64,000 nucleotides of DNA from Elioraea sp051860475 (GTDB lineage: Bacteria; Pseudomonadota; Alphaproteobacteria; Acetobacterales; Acetobacteraceae), in the NCBI RefSeq assembly GCF_051860475.1, contig NZ_JBHYDW010000003.1, positions 25,857 through 89,856 on the forward strand, given 5' to 3'. The translations under genes were made by a program, and so were the position numbers. The notes under the pieces were generated by a model that saw only the letters and a list, made by a program, of their open reading frames with translations, was not told the DNA's origin and searched no databases. Positions 1 to 10,639 of this stretch are shown in pieces. Positions within the stretch are counted from its first letter, which is position 1. Every line of letters begins with the position of its first letter.

Positions 1-764
<764 letters not shown>

Positions 765-803
765 CCGGTTGCCGGACATCCGCGGCCCGCCCATATCCCT
801 GCC

Positions 804-1802
<999 letters not shown>

Positions 1803-1805
1803 CGC

Positions 1806-3056
1806 TCAGCCGTGGCGCGCATTCGCCGGCGCGTCGAGCGGCCAGAGATGCCGGCGCCAGAACAGCGCGATCGCGCCCGTGCAGGCGAGGCCGAACCCGG
1901 CATAGAGCGTGGCCGAGCGTGGGAAGCCGATCGTGGCGATCAGCGGCCCCGCGATCAGCAGTCCCACGGGCAGGCCGTACACCGCCAGCATGCGCAGCCC
2001 CATCACGCGGCCGCGGAACAGCGGATTGCCGACGCGCAGCAGCACCGCCGCAAGCGGCACCATGGCGAAGCTCTGCACGAATCCCGCCATCGCCAGCAGC
2101 GCCATGCCGAGGGCCGCGACCTCGACGCGCGCGAACACCAGCAGCAGCGCGAACCAGAGCGCGGCCGCCGCCAGCATCGTGCGCGCCGGCGGCACCACGC
2201 CCCCGCGCGCGCTCAGCAGCACCGAGCCTGCGAGCCCGCCGCCGGCGAAGCTCGCGAGCAGATAGCTGAGCCCGGCGCGGTCCGTGCCGTACACCTCGCG
2301 TGCGACATAGGGCATCAGTCCCTGTGACAACGGATACGCCGCGAAGTTCAGCAGGAAGGCGAGCGCGATCGCCGCCAGCAGGGGCGGCGTGGTGCGGACA
2401 TAGGCCACGCCGTCGGCAAGCTCGCGCCAGGGCGAGGTCACGCTGGCGCCGGTCCGGCGCGCCGTCCGCTCCTCCACGCCGAGCGTCAGCGCGAAGCTCA
2501 GCAGGTAGAGCCCGGTGACGACGAGATAGGCCCGCCCCGTGCCGAGGGCGGCCACCAGCGCGGCACCGCTCAGCGCGCCCGCGATCTTCGCCGAGTCGGC
2601 ACTCGTGCGCTCGATCGACAGCGCGCCCATCAGAAGGGTGGGCGGCATCGTCGCGCCGATCAGCGCGTTGCGCATTCCCATGTCCGACGGCCGCACCAGC
2701 CCCGCGAGCGCCGTCACCGCGAACACGGCGGCCGGGCTCAGCGTGCGGGTGAGCGCGAGCGTGGTCAGGATCGCCGCCAGCACCGCGTAGACGATGCGCA
2801 TCCCGCACAGCACCAGGCGATGGCCGACGCGGTCGCCGGCGACGCCGAACAGCGGCGAGATCAGCGTGCCGACCAGCTGCAGCGCGCCGAACAGGCTGAG
2901 CAGCACGACCGAGCCGGTCTCGACCAGCACATACCAGCCGAGGATCAGCGTCTCCATCTCGAACGCCCAGGACACCGCGAGGTCGGACGGCCACTGGAAG
3001 CGGAAGCTGCGCTGGCGGAACGGTGCCAGCGTGGAGGCGCGCGGGGTCGGGCTCAC
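1806..3056 (-). CDS. MFS transporter (EntS/MFS_3-like exporter)
   Basis: A 416-residue, strongly hydrophobic protein with a pattern fitting 12 membrane segments. The opening FRQRSFRFQWPSDLAVSWAFEMETLILGWYVL is shown here only by its key parts: FRFQWPSDL then FEMETLILGWYV, as in MFS_3 drug/siderophore exporters. The loop GVAGDRVGHRLVLCGMR is the MFS motif A (GxxxDRxGHR). The start is GTG at 3056 with a poor ribosome site. It follows the SDR gene by 24 bases and is probably co-transcribed with it. Inner-membrane efflux is likely; the substrate is unknown. Confidence 0.88.
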   Translation of the reverse strand: MSPTPRASTLAPFRQRSFRFQWPSDLAVSWAFEMETLILGWYVLVETGSVVLLSLFGALQLVGTLISPLFGVAGDRVGHRLVLCGMRIVYAVLAAILTTLALTRTLSPAAVFAVTALAGLVRPSDMGMRNALIGATMPPTLLMGALSIERTSADSAKIAGALSGAALVAALGTGRAYLVVTGLYLLSFALTLGVEERTARRTGASVTSPWRELADGVAYVRTTPPLLAAIALAFLLNFAAYPLSQGLMPYVAREVYGTDRAGLSYLLASFAGGGLAGSVLLSARGGVVPPARTMLAAAALWFALLLVFARVEVAALGMALLAMAGFVQSFAMVPLAAVLLRVGNPLFRGRVMGLRMLAVYGLPVGLLIAGPLIATIGFPRSATLYAGFGLACTGAIALFWRRHLWPLDAPANARHG

Positions 3057-3080
3057 GTCGGGCGGGACATGTCCGTGGCG

Positions 3081-3890
3081 TCAGATCGGCTTGGGCGAGG
3101 CGAGCGTGGTGCTGCCGGCGGAGGTGCCGGCATCGACCGGCAGGGTGATCCCGGTGACCCAGCGTGCGGCCGGCGAGACGAGCCAGGCGATCGCCTCGGC
3201 GACGTCCCAGGCGGTGCCCTCGGTCTTGAGCAGCGTGGCCTCGCGCCGCGCCGCGCGCCCCGCCTCGTCGAGCCCGCGCACCGCCACCATCGGCGTGTAG
3301 ACGTAGCCCGGCGCGACGCAGTTGACGCGGATCCCCTCCGGCCCGTGATGTGCCGCCATCGCGCGCGTCATCTGCACGATCGCGCCCTTCGTGGTGGCGT
3401 AGAGCAGGCCGGGATGTCCCGCGAGCAGCCCGGCGACCGAGGAGAGGTTGACGATCGCGCCGCCGCCCGACTTGCGCATCTCGGGGATCGCGTATTTCGA
3501 CATCAGCATGACCGAGCCGACATTGATGCGCATCGCCCGGTCCCACGCCTCGGCATCGACCTCGACCGCGCTGCCAGGCGGGCCGGAGATGCCGACATTG
3601 TTCACCAGGATGTCGAGCCGCCCCCAGCGCGCGACCGCCGCGGCGACGATCTCGCGGCACTGCGACGCCTCCGAGACGTCGCCCGTCACCATGGCGTGCT
3701 CGCCGCCCTCGGCCGTGATCGTCGCCGCCGTCGCGGCCATCCAGTCGCGCTCGACATCGGCGAGCAGCACGCGCGCGCCGCGGCGGGCGAGCGTGATCGC
3801 GGTCGCGCGGCCGTTGCCGATGCCCTCGCCGCGCGAGCCCGCGCCGGTGACGATCGCGACCTTGCCGTCGAGCGCGACGCTGTCCGTCAT
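3081..3890 (-). CDS. SDR family NAD(P)-dependent oxidoreductase
   Basis: A 269-residue classical short-chain dehydrogenase. The cofactor loop is VTGAGSRGEGIGNG, a TGxxxGxGIG form with two extra residues; NNVGI is the structural motif, and the catalytic pair is Tyr164 and Lys168 in LLYATTKGA, with Ser in NLSSVAG. The C-terminal segment WVTGITLPVDAG is the usual end of FabG-like members. The frame stays open far upstream, but ATG 3890 has a strong AGGAGGAGG site 6 bases before it and matches the family length. It is divergent from the acyl-CoA dehydrogenase gene, so the 129 bases between them hold both promoters. The substrate is unknown. Confidence 0.9.
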   Translation of the reverse strand: MTDSVALDGKVAIVTGAGSRGEGIGNGRATAITLARRGARVLLADVERDWMAATAATITAEGGEHAMVTGDVSEASQCREIVAAAVARWGRLDILVNNVGISGPPGSAVEVDAEAWDRAMRINVGSVMLMSKYAIPEMRKSGGGAIVNLSSVAGLLAGHPGLLYATTKGAIVQMTRAMAAHHGPEGIRVNCVAPGYVYTPMVAVRGLDEAGRAARREATLLKTEGTAWDVAEAIAWLVSPAARWVTGITLPVDAGTSAGSTTLASPKPI

Positions 3891-4019
3891 GCGTTTCCTC
3901 CTCCTGCATGCCAGCCTGCACCAGGGCGCCGCGCGCGACCAGACGGGGCGTCTGGACGCAGGGTTGCGCCTCGGCCACGATGCGCGGCCGGGCCGAGGCC
4001 TGGTCCAAGGGGAAACGTG

Positions 4020-5180
4020 ATGCCGGACGGCGCAGTCGCGACCGACGATTCCGAGCTCGATCCGTCGCTCGCGCAGCTGCGCGACACGGTGCGGCGCTTC
4101 GCCGACGAGCGCGTGGTCCCGCGCGCGGGCGACCTCGACGAGTCGGAGGAGTGCCCCGAGGATCTCTACCGCGCGCTCGCCGCGCTCGGCCTGTTCGGCA
4201 TCACCGTGCCGGAGGCGCTCGGCGGCACCGGCGCGGGCGCGCTTGCCTATGCGGTGGTGATGGAGGAGCTCGCGCGCGGCTATGCGTCGGTCGCGGACCA
4301 GGTCGGGCTGGTGGAGCTGGTCGCCACCCTGCTCGCCGAGCACGGCACGGCGGAACAGCAGGCGCGCTATCTGCGTCCGCTGCTCGCGCGCGAACGGCGC
4401 TGCGCCTATGCGCTGACCGAGGAGGGCGCGGGGTCGGATCTTGCGGCGCTGAAGGCGACCGCGCGGCGCGACGGCGCGGGCTGGGTGCTGACCGGCAGCA
4501 AGCTCTGGATCCACATGGCCCCACTCGCCGACTTCGCCGCCGTGCTCGCGCGCACGAACCCCGAGGCCGGGCATCGCGGCATGGCGGTGTTGCTGGTCGA
4601 GCTCGACGCGCCCGGCGTCACCCGCCTGCGTGCCGAGCACAAGATGGGCCAGCGCGCCTCTCCGGTCGGCGGGCTCGTGTTCGAGGATGTGCGGCTGCCG
4701 GACGACGCGCTGCTCGGTCAGGACGGACGCGGCTTCCACCTGATGATGAGCGTGCTGGACAAGGGCCGCATCGGCATCGCGGCCCTCGCCCTCGGCATTC
4801 TCCAGCGCGCGCTCGAGGAGAGCATCGCCCACGCCAAGGACCGCGTGCAGTTCGGCAAGCCGATCGCCGAGTTCCAGGCGGTGCAGTGGATGATCGCCGA
4901 CATGGCGAAGGACGCGCATGCCGCGCGGCTGATGGTGCGCCATGCCGCGCGGCTGCTCGATGCCGGCAGGCGCGCGACGCTGGAGGCGAGTTTCGCCAAG
5001 TGCTTCGCCTCCGACGCGGCGGTGGCGCGCACGGCGGATGCGGTGCAGATCCATGGCGGGTCGGGCTATATCCGCGGCGTGACGGTCGAGCGACTCTATC
5101 GCGACGCCAAGATCACGCAGATCTACGAAGGCACGAATCAGATCCAGCGCATGATCATGGCGCGCCACCTGCTCGCATGA
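4020..5180 (+). CDS. Acyl-CoA dehydrogenase
   Basis: A 386-residue FAD enzyme that introduces the alpha-beta double bond into an acyl-CoA and passes electrons to ETF. The FAD-binding motif YALTEEGAGSDLAALKA lies near residue 125, the middle beta domain carries GSKLWIHMA, and the C-terminal helical domain ends with RDAKITQIYEGTNQIQR, whose Glu370 is at the usual catalytic-base position of short-chain and glutaryl-type members. The ATG at 4020 has an AAGGGGAAACG leader. Its stop overlaps the next start (ATGA), so it is the first gene of an operon with an SDR and a MaoC hydratase, together covering dehydrogenation and hydration steps. Confidence 0.95.
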   Translation: MPDGAVATDDSELDPSLAQLRDTVRRFADERVVPRAGDLDESEECPEDLYRALAALGLFGITVPEALGGTGAGALAYAVVMEELARGYASVADQVGLVELVATLLAEHGTAEQQARYLRPLLARERRCAYALTEEGAGSDLAALKATARRDGAGWVLTGSKLWIHMAPLADFAAVLARTNPEAGHRGMAVLLVELDAPGVTRLRAEHKMGQRASPVGGLVFEDVRLPDDALLGQDGRGFHLMMSVLDKGRIGIAALALGILQRALEESIAHAKDRVQFGKPIAEFQAVQWMIADMAKDAHAARLMVRHAARLLDAGRRATLEASFAKCFASDAAVARTADAVQIHGGSGYIRGVTVERLYRDAKITQIYEGTNQIQRMIMARHLLA

Positions 5181-5941
5181 GGCCCGCCGCCCTCGTCACC
5201 GGCGCGCGCCGGGGGATCGGCCGCGCCACCTGTGCCGCGCTCGCCGCGCGCGGCTTCGACGTGGTCGGCGCCGATCTGTCGGATGACGGCGCGGCCGAGA
5301 CCGAGGCTGCCGTGATCGCGGCAGGCGGGGCGTTCCGCTTCCTCACCGCCGACGTGGCCGCGACCGCCGCGCACGGTGCGCTCGTCGAGGCCGCGTGGGC
5401 CGCGTTCGGCGGCCTCGAATGCCTGGTGAACAACGCGGGCGTCGGCGCGCTCGCCCGCGGCGATCTGCTCGACGTGACCGAAGCCTCGTTCGACCGCTGC
5501 CTCGGCGTGAACACGCGCGGCGCCTTCTTCCTCGCCCAGGCGGCAGCACGGCGGATGGTCGGCCCTGGCGCGCCCGCGCGCGGGGCGCGCTCGATCCTGT
5601 TCGTCTCCTCGGCGAATGCGTTCATGCCGGCGGTCGATCGCGGCGAGTACTGCATCTCCAAGGCGGCCGCGTCGATGGTGGCGAGGCTGTTCGCGGTGCG
5701 GCTCGCCGAGGCCGGCATCGCCGTGCACGAGATCCGCCCCGGCGTGATCCGCACGGAAATGACCGCGCCGGTGGCCGAACGCTACACCGCGCGCATCGAG
5801 GCCGGACTGTCACCCATCCGCCGCTGGGGCGAGGCCGAGGATGTCGGCCGCGCCATCGCTGCCCTCGCCGCCGGCGACCTCCCCTTCACCACCGGCGATG
5901 CCTTCCACATCGACGGCGGCCTGCACCTGCACCGGCTATGA
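5177..5941 (+). CDS. SDR family oxidoreductase
   Basis: A 254-residue SDR. It starts MRPAALVTGARRGIGRATC (TGxxxGIG cofactor loop), has NNAGVGA, a serine in FVSSANAF and the catalytic Tyr158/Lys162 in GEYCISKAA, and ends TTGDAFHIDGG. It overlaps the acyl-CoA dehydrogenase by 4 bases (ATGA) and the MaoC gene by 4 bases (ATGA), so translation is coupled. In this context a 3-hydroxyacyl or related alcohol dehydrogenase role is possible. SDRs annotated as 3-ketoacyl-ACP reductase or 3-ketoacyl-CoA reductase look the same at this level. Confidence 0.92.
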   Translation: MRPAALVTGARRGIGRATCAALAARGFDVVGADLSDDGAAETEAAVIAAGGAFRFLTADVAATAAHGALVEAAWAAFGGLECLVNNAGVGALARGDLLDVTEASFDRCLGVNTRGAFFLAQAAARRMVGPGAPARGARSILFVSSANAFMPAVDRGEYCISKAAASMVARLFAVRLAEAGIAVHEIRPGVIRTEMTAPVAERYTARIEAGLSPIRRWGEAEDVGRAIAALAAGDLPFTTGDAFHIDGGLHLHRL

Positions 5942-6384
5942 GCGCGCTGCGTTACGAGGAGATCGCGGTCGGGCTCGACTACGACACGCCCGGCATCACG
6001 ATCGGCGAGCACCACGTGCTCGGCTTCGCCGGTCTGACGGGAGACTTCTACGAGCTGCACGTCGATGACGACTACGCGCGCTCGATCGGCTATCCGGGCC
6101 GGGTCGCGCACGGGCTGCTCGGGCTTGCCCTCGCCGACGGGCTGAAGAACCGCGCTGGCGTGCGGCTCGCGGCGATCGTCTCGCTTGGCTGGCGCTGGAC
6201 ATTCACGGGCCCGATCCTGATCGGCGACCGCATCGCCGCGCGCATCCGCGTCGTGGCCAAGCGCGAGACGAAGAAGCCCGACCGCGGCATCGTCACGATC
6301 GAGGTGACGCTGACCAATCAGCGCGGCGAGGTGGTACAGCAGGGCGAGAACGACATGATGGTGTGGCGCCGCCCTACCGCTTGA
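5938..6384 (+). CDS. MaoC family dehydratase (hot-dog fold)
   Basis: A 148-residue single hot-dog protein. The hydratase-2 type motif is present: ITIGEHHVLGFAGLTGDFYELHVD gives the Asp and His positions (D in GDFYELH), followed by YPGRVAHGLLGLALADGL. MaoC proteins hydrate trans-2-enoyl-CoA or related thioesters. It is translationally coupled to the SDR before it, and its last 11 bases overlap the convergent enoyl-CoA hydratase gene. Together the three genes look like a partial beta-oxidation or branched acyl-CoA pathway. Confidence 0.92.
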   Translation: MSALRYEEIAVGLDYDTPGITIGEHHVLGFAGLTGDFYELHVDDDYARSIGYPGRVAHGLLGLALADGLKNRAGVRLAAIVSLGWRWTFTGPILIGDRIAARIRVVAKRETKKPDRGIVTIEVTLTNQRGEVVQQGENDMMVWRRPTA

Positions 6385-7141
6385 ACGCCGCGTCGCGCTT
6401 CTCGGCGAAGGCGCGGATGCCCTCGCGGTGGTCGCCGGCGGCGAAACAGAGCACGTTCATCTCGTTCTCGTAGGCAAGCCCGGCCGAGAGCGGCGCCTCC
6501 AGCGCCTGGCGCACGGCCGCCTTCACCGCCTGCACGGCGACCGGGCTGAAGCCCGCGAGCGTCCGGCAGAGCGCGCGCGCGACCTCCTCCTCCGCCCCGT
6601 CCTCCACCACCTGCTCGACCAGGCGGAGCCGCTGTGCCTCCTCGGCATCGACAGGTTCGCCGGTCAGCAGCAGCCGCATCGCCGCCCCGTAGCCGATCAG
6701 CCGCGGCAGCATCTGCGACGCCCCGCCGCCGCCGACCCAGCCGCGCGTCACCTCCGGGAAGCCGATGCGCGTCGAGCGAGCGGCGATGCGGAGGTCCGAG
6801 GCGAGCGCCATCTCGGCGCCGCCGCCGAGCGTCCAGCCCTTCAGCGCAGCGATCACCGGCTTGCGGATGCCGCGGATCGCCGCCTCGTAGACGACACGGT
6901 TGCGGAACGCCCACGCATCCGGATAGGCCGCGAGCGCATGGAGATCGCTGCCCGCGCAGAAGGCGCGGCTGCCGGCACCGCGCAGCAGCACCGCACGGAC
7001 CGCGTCATCCGCGTCGATGCGGCGCGCGTGCTCGGCCAGCTCCGCCGCCATCGCCGGCGTCACCGCGTTGTGCTTGGCCGGCCGATCGATCACCAGCTCC
7101 GCCACCCCGTCCGCGACCTCGAGCCGCACCGCGCCGTCCAT
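6374..7141 (-). CDS. Enoyl-CoA hydratase/isomerase (crotonase) family protein
   Basis: A 255-residue crotonase-fold protein. The oxyanion-hole segments are visible as SRAFCAGSDLHAL and GWTLGGGAEMALASDLRIA, and PEVTRGWVGGGGASQ gives the second active-site region. I chose ATG 7141 because GGAGG lies 7 bases before it; an ATG two codons upstream sits directly on that site. The gene is convergent with, and overlaps by 11 bases, the MaoC gene. It may hydrate enoyl-CoA made by the facing acyl-CoA dehydrogenase, but crotonases cover many reactions and the substrate is not visible. Confidence 0.92.
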   Translation of the reverse strand: MDGAVRLEVADGVAELVIDRPAKHNAVTPAMAAELAEHARRIDADDAVRAVLLRGAGSRAFCAGSDLHALAAYPDAWAFRNRVVYEAAIRGIRKPVIAALKGWTLGGGAEMALASDLRIAARSTRIGFPEVTRGWVGGGGASQMLPRLIGYGAAMRLLLTGEPVDAEEAQRLRLVEQVVEDGAEEEVARALCRTLAGFSPVAVQAVKAAVRQALEAPLSAGLAYENEMNVLCFAAGDHREGIRAFAEKRDAAFKR

Positions 7142-7239
7142 GCACATCCCTCCGCGCTCCATTCCCGACGCCAGATTGGCCCCGCCGGCACGGCGCCGCC
7201 AGCCTTGCGCGGGGCGCCACGCCATGCCGGCGTTGACGC

Positions 7240-8010
7240 TCAGCGCGGCGGCGTGCCGTCGAACCGCGCCGCAACCGCGGCCGCTGCCTGCATCAGCGCC
7301 GCGCCGATGCGCGGCAGCGCCTCCACCGGCAGGCGCTGCGCCGGCCCCGAAATGCTGAGCGCGGCCGAGAGCCCGTGCAGCGGAATCGCCGCGGCGACGC
7401 AATGCGCGCCGGTCTCGTTCTCCTCCAGGTCGAGTGCGAAGCCCTGCGCGGACGCGGTCGCGAGCTCCTCGGCGAGGGCCGCGCGGCTGGTGATCGTGCG
7501 CGGGGTGCGCCTCAGCAGCCGTCTCGGCAGCCCGTCCAGTCGATCCTCCTCCGGACGGATCGCGAGCATCGCCTTGCCGAGGCTGGTCGAATGGATCGGG
7601 TCGCGCGCGCCGATCGCGGCTTCCATGCGCAGCGAGCGCGTGCTGCCGACCATCGCGACATAGATCACCTCGGCGCCATCGGCGACACCGAGATTGACGG
7701 TCTCGTTGAATCGCAGCTGCAGCCGCTGCATCTCGGGGAGCGCCGCCTGGCGCAGCGCCTCGATCGCGGCGGCGGGCGCGGGCATCGCCGCAAGCCGCGG
7801 CCCGGCCGTGTAGGCGTCGTTGCCCTCGGCCTGCACGACGAACCCGGCCGAGCGCAGCGTGTAGAGGTAGCGGAACGCAGTGGTCTTGGGCAGCGCGGTG
7901 CGCTCGGCGAGCTCCGACAGCGTGAGCGGCCGCCCTTCGCCCACCAGCGCCTCCAGCAGCTGCAATGCCTTGCGCACCGGCTTGACGACGTAGCGGGCGT
8001 CCAGACTCAT
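7240..8010 (-). CDS. IclR family transcriptional regulator
   Basis: A 256-residue regulator: winged helix-turn-helix at about residues 12-70 (LQLLEALVGEGRPLTLSEL then TALPKTTAFRYLYTL) and an effector-binding IclR domain from about 75 to the end (NLGVADGAEVIYVAMVGS, HSTSLGKAMLA, DLEENETGAHCVAAAI). Such proteins bind small-molecule effectors and control catabolic genes nearby. It is the last gene of the leftward SDR/Dpp transporter run, 3 bases after the SDR. Its likely targets are this transporter and the MlrC/AtuA genes; a possible inverted-repeat operator is listed at 18786-18802. Confidence 0.93.
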   Translation of the reverse strand: MSLDARYVVKPVRKALQLLEALVGEGRPLTLSELAERTALPKTTAFRYLYTLRSAGFVVQAEGNDAYTAGPRLAAMPAPAAAIEALRQAALPEMQRLQLRFNETVNLGVADGAEVIYVAMVGSTRSLRMEAAIGARDPIHSTSLGKAMLAIRPEEDRLDGLPRRLLRRTPRTITSRAALAEELATASAQGFALDLEENETGAHCVAAAIPLHGLSAALSISGPAQRLPVEALPRIGAALMQAAAAVAARFDGTPPR

Positions 8011-8013
8011 CGG

Positions 8014-8814
8014 TCAGATCGCCACCGTCATGGCGCCGTCGACGGTCAGCACCGCGCCGGTCGTGTAGGAGGACGCAGCGGAGCAGAGATAGAGCGCGGC
8101 CGCCCCCAGTTCGTCCGGATGACCCCAGCGGCCCGCCGGCGTGCGCGCGGCGATGCGCGCCTGGAATGTCGGATCGCTGCGCCGGAGCGTCTCGTTGCCG
8201 GCGGTGAGAAAGTAGCCGGGGGCGAGCGCGTTCACCGTCACCCCGCTCGGCGCGAGCTCCACCGCAAGCGCGCGCACCAGCCCATTCATTCCGGCCTTCG
8301 CCGCGGCATAGCCCGGCATGGAAGGCCGGGCGATGAAGGCGTTGATGGAGGAGACGAACAGGATGCGCCCGTAGCCCGCGGGCACCATCACGCGTGAGGC
8401 CTCGCGCGCGAGCCGGAAGCCCGCGGCGAGATGCGACTCGAACACCGCGCGGAAATCCGCGTCGGTCTGATCGAGCGCGGGCTTGCGCACGCCGCCGCCG
8501 GCATTGCTGACCAGGATGTCGAGCCGGCCATGCCGTTCCGCGATCGCTCGCACCGCGGCGGTCGCGGCCTCGGCATCCGTCACGTCGAACGGCGCGACCT
8601 CCGCCGCCAGACCCCAGGCGCGCAGGGCCGCCTCGCGCGACGCGAGCGCGGCCGCATCGCGCCCGTTCAGCGCCACCCGCGCGCCGGCGGCGGCCAGCGC
8701 GCGCGCGATCGCCCAGCCGAGCCCCCGCGAGGCGCCCGTCACCAGCGCGACCCGGCCCGTCAGGTCGAACAGTCTCGCGGGCGGTGCGGGCGGCGCGTCT
8801 GCCGGCGTGCTCAT
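8014..8814 (-). CDS. SDR family oxidoreductase
   Basis: A 266-residue SDR of the gluconate 5-dehydrogenase/FabG-like type: VTGASRGLGWAIARA cofactor loop, SNAGGG, serine in FVSSINAF, catalytic Tyr169 and Lys173 in PGYAAAKAGM, and an end with TTGAVLTVDGAM. It lies 7 bases after the frameshifted permease gene and 3 bases before IclR, so it belongs to the transporter operon. It probably oxidises or reduces a product of the imported compound. The substrate is unknown. Confidence 0.92.
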   Translation of the reverse strand: MSTPADAPPAPPARLFDLTGRVALVTGASRGLGWAIARALAAAGARVALNGRDAAALASREAALRAWGLAAEVAPFDVTDAEAATAAVRAIAERHGRLDILVSNAGGGVRKPALDQTDADFRAVFESHLAAGFRLAREASRVMVPAGYGRILFVSSINAFIARPSMPGYAAAKAGMNGLVRALAVELAPSGVTVNALAPGYFLTAGNETLRRSDPTFQARIAARTPAGRWGHPDELGAAALYLCSAASSYTTGAVLTVDGAMTVAI

Positions 8815-8821
8815 CGCTCGC

Positions 8822-9767
8822 TCAGGCGTACTCGATGCGCGGATCGATATAGGCGTAGAGCACGTCCACCATCACGTTGATGACGATGTAGATCACCAGG
8901 ATCACCAGGATGCAGCCCTGGATCAGCGGGTAGTCGCGCGTGCTGATCGCGGTGATCAGCAGCCGCCCGAGGCCCGGATAGGTGAACACCGCTTCCGTGA
9001 CGACCGTGCCGCCGATGAAGTTCGCCATCATCAGCCCGACGATGGTGACGAAGGGCAGCATCGCGTTGCGCATCACGTGCCGGCCGACCACGTCGCGCTC
9101 GGGCAGCCCCTTCGAGCGCGCGGTCCGCACATAGTCGGCGCGCAGCTCGGCCACCAGCGAGGCGCGCAGGAAGCGGGCGAAGATGCCCGACACATAGACG
9201 CCGAGCGTCAGCGCCGGCAGCAGGATGTTGCGCAGCATCTCGATCGGCGAGTCCCAGAACGGCACGTAGCCCGAGGCCGAGGGCAGCCAGCGCAGGTGCA
9301 CCGCGAACAGCAGGATCAGCAGGATGCCGAGCCAGAAGGTCGGCACGCCGAGTGCCAGCGCGCTCCAGCCGCTGAGCGCGGTCGAGCCACGAGCCGGGCA
9401 TCAGCGCGCTCGCCACCGCCACGGGGATGCCGATCAGCAGCCCGACGACGGTCGCCGCGAGGCCGAGTTGCACGGTGGCCGGCAGGCGTTCGCCGATCAG
9501 CGACGCGACGGGCTGGCGCGAATGCAGCGACACGCCGAGATCGCCGCACAGCGCGTCCGTCAGCCAGGCCCAGTACTGCACGATCACCGGCCGGTCGAGG
9601 CCGAGCTCGGCGCGCAGCGCGGCAACCTGCTCCGGTGTCGCGTTCTCGCCGAGGATCATCCCGACGGGACCACCCGGAATCGCATAGACCATCGCCCAGA
9701 TGCCGATCGAGGCGAGCACCAGCACCGGCAGCAGCTGCGCAAGGCGGCGGAGGATGTAGCCGATCAC
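8822..9767 (-). pseudogene. Dpp/Opp-type ABC transporter permease, DppB-like, with internal frameshift
   Basis: The N-terminal part (GTG 9767, GYILRRLAQLLPVLVLASIG, through PGSWLDRA) and the C-terminal part (SALALGVPTFWLGILLILLF to DPRIEYA) are both normal DppB sequence but lie in frames offset by one base. The break is near 9370-9390, where the expected D-R-A-L-S-G-W reads as one base too many (or two too few). Read through the break, the protein would have the normal length of about 315 residues with the EAA loop in the second half. The GTG overlaps the DppC stop (GTGA). This is either a true inactivating mutation or a sequencing error; the flanking genes look intact, which favours recency or error. 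Confidence 0.88.
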
Positions 9768-10639
9768 GGCCGGCCTCCCTGAAGCGCTACGGGCTCCTCG
9801 ATCTCGTGGCGGTCCTCGAGCACCGAGGCCATGGCGCGGCCGAGCAGGTCGAGCGAAAGGATCGTCAGCGTCAGCACCAGCCCGGGCAGCACCGCGTAGG
9901 TCGGCGCCTCGTAGAGGAAGGTCTTGCCGGTGCGCAGCATCTCGCCCCAGGAGGGCGTGGGCGGCGGGATGCCGATGCCGAGGAAGGCGAGCGCGGCCTC
10001 GAGCAGGATCGCGACCGAGGACAGCACCACCACCTGCACCAGGATCGGGCTCCAGGAGTTCGGCAGCACGGTCCGGAACATCATGTAGGCGGCCGAGCCG
10101 CCGAGCGCCTCGACCGCGACGACGAAGTCGCGCTTGCGCAACGACAGCACCTGCGCGCGGGTGATGCGCGCGAAGGAGGGGATGCCGGTGATGCCGACCG
10201 CGAGCAAAGCCGCCGCCTGGCTGCGCCCGATCACGGCGATGATCGCCATCGCCAGCAGGATGCCCGGCAGCGCCAGCAGCACATCGACCAGCCGCATCAG
10301 CACCGCGTCGCGCCAGCCGCCGAAGAACCCCGCCATCAGCCCGATCGGCACGCCGACCGCGCCCGCGATTGTGACGGCGCCGGCCGCCGTCATCAGCGAG
10401 GTGCGCGCGCCGTAGATCACGCGCGCAAGGATGTCGCGGCCGAGCTCGTCCGTGCCGAACCAGTGCGCGGCCGATGGCCCTTCCAGTTCCGCGAGCAGGT
10501 CCTGCGCCAGCGGATCGATCGGCAGCACGGGGGCCAGGATCGCGAGCACGATCAGCGTCGCGAGCCAGGTGAGGCTGACCTGCGCGGCACCGCGCGCGAC
10601 CACACGCCTTGCGAGTTCGCGCGACCGGTGCATCGTCAC
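9764..10639 (-). CDS. Dpp/Opp-type ABC transporter permease, DppC-like
   Basis: A 291-residue inner-membrane permease with the DppC pattern: an N-terminal membrane segment (TLIVLAILAPVLPIDPLAQD), the periplasmic HWFGTDELGRDILARVIYGAR motif in pieces, and five further helices with the EAA loop ARITRAQVLSLRKRDFVVAVEALG. It ends LGRAMASVLEDRHEIEEP. The start overlaps the fused ATPase stop (GTGA at 10639); an ATG two codons later (10633) has a good GGAGG spacing and is an alternative. It pairs with the frameshifted DppB to form the channel of a peptide-type importer. Confidence 0.92.
   Translation of the reverse strand: MTMHRSRELARRVVARGAAQVSLTWLATLIVLAILAPVLPIDPLAQDLLAELEGPSAAHWFGTDELGRDILARVIYGARTSLMTAAGAVTIAGAVGVPIGLMAGFFGGWRDAVLMRLVDVLLALPGILLAMAIIAVIGRSQAAALLAVGITGIPSFARITRAQVLSLRKRDFVVAVEALGGSAAYMMFRTVLPNSWSPILVQVVVLSSVAILLEAALAFLGIGIPPPTPSWGEMLRTGKTFLYEAPTYAVLPGLVLTLTILSLDLLGRAMASVLEDRHEIEEPVALQGGRP

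Noticed and set aside
2820..4019. Upstream extension of the acyl-CoA dehydrogenase frame to 786 codons
   Set aside because: The extension is antisense to the SDR and MFS genes and unlike any protein domain; the family start is at 4020.
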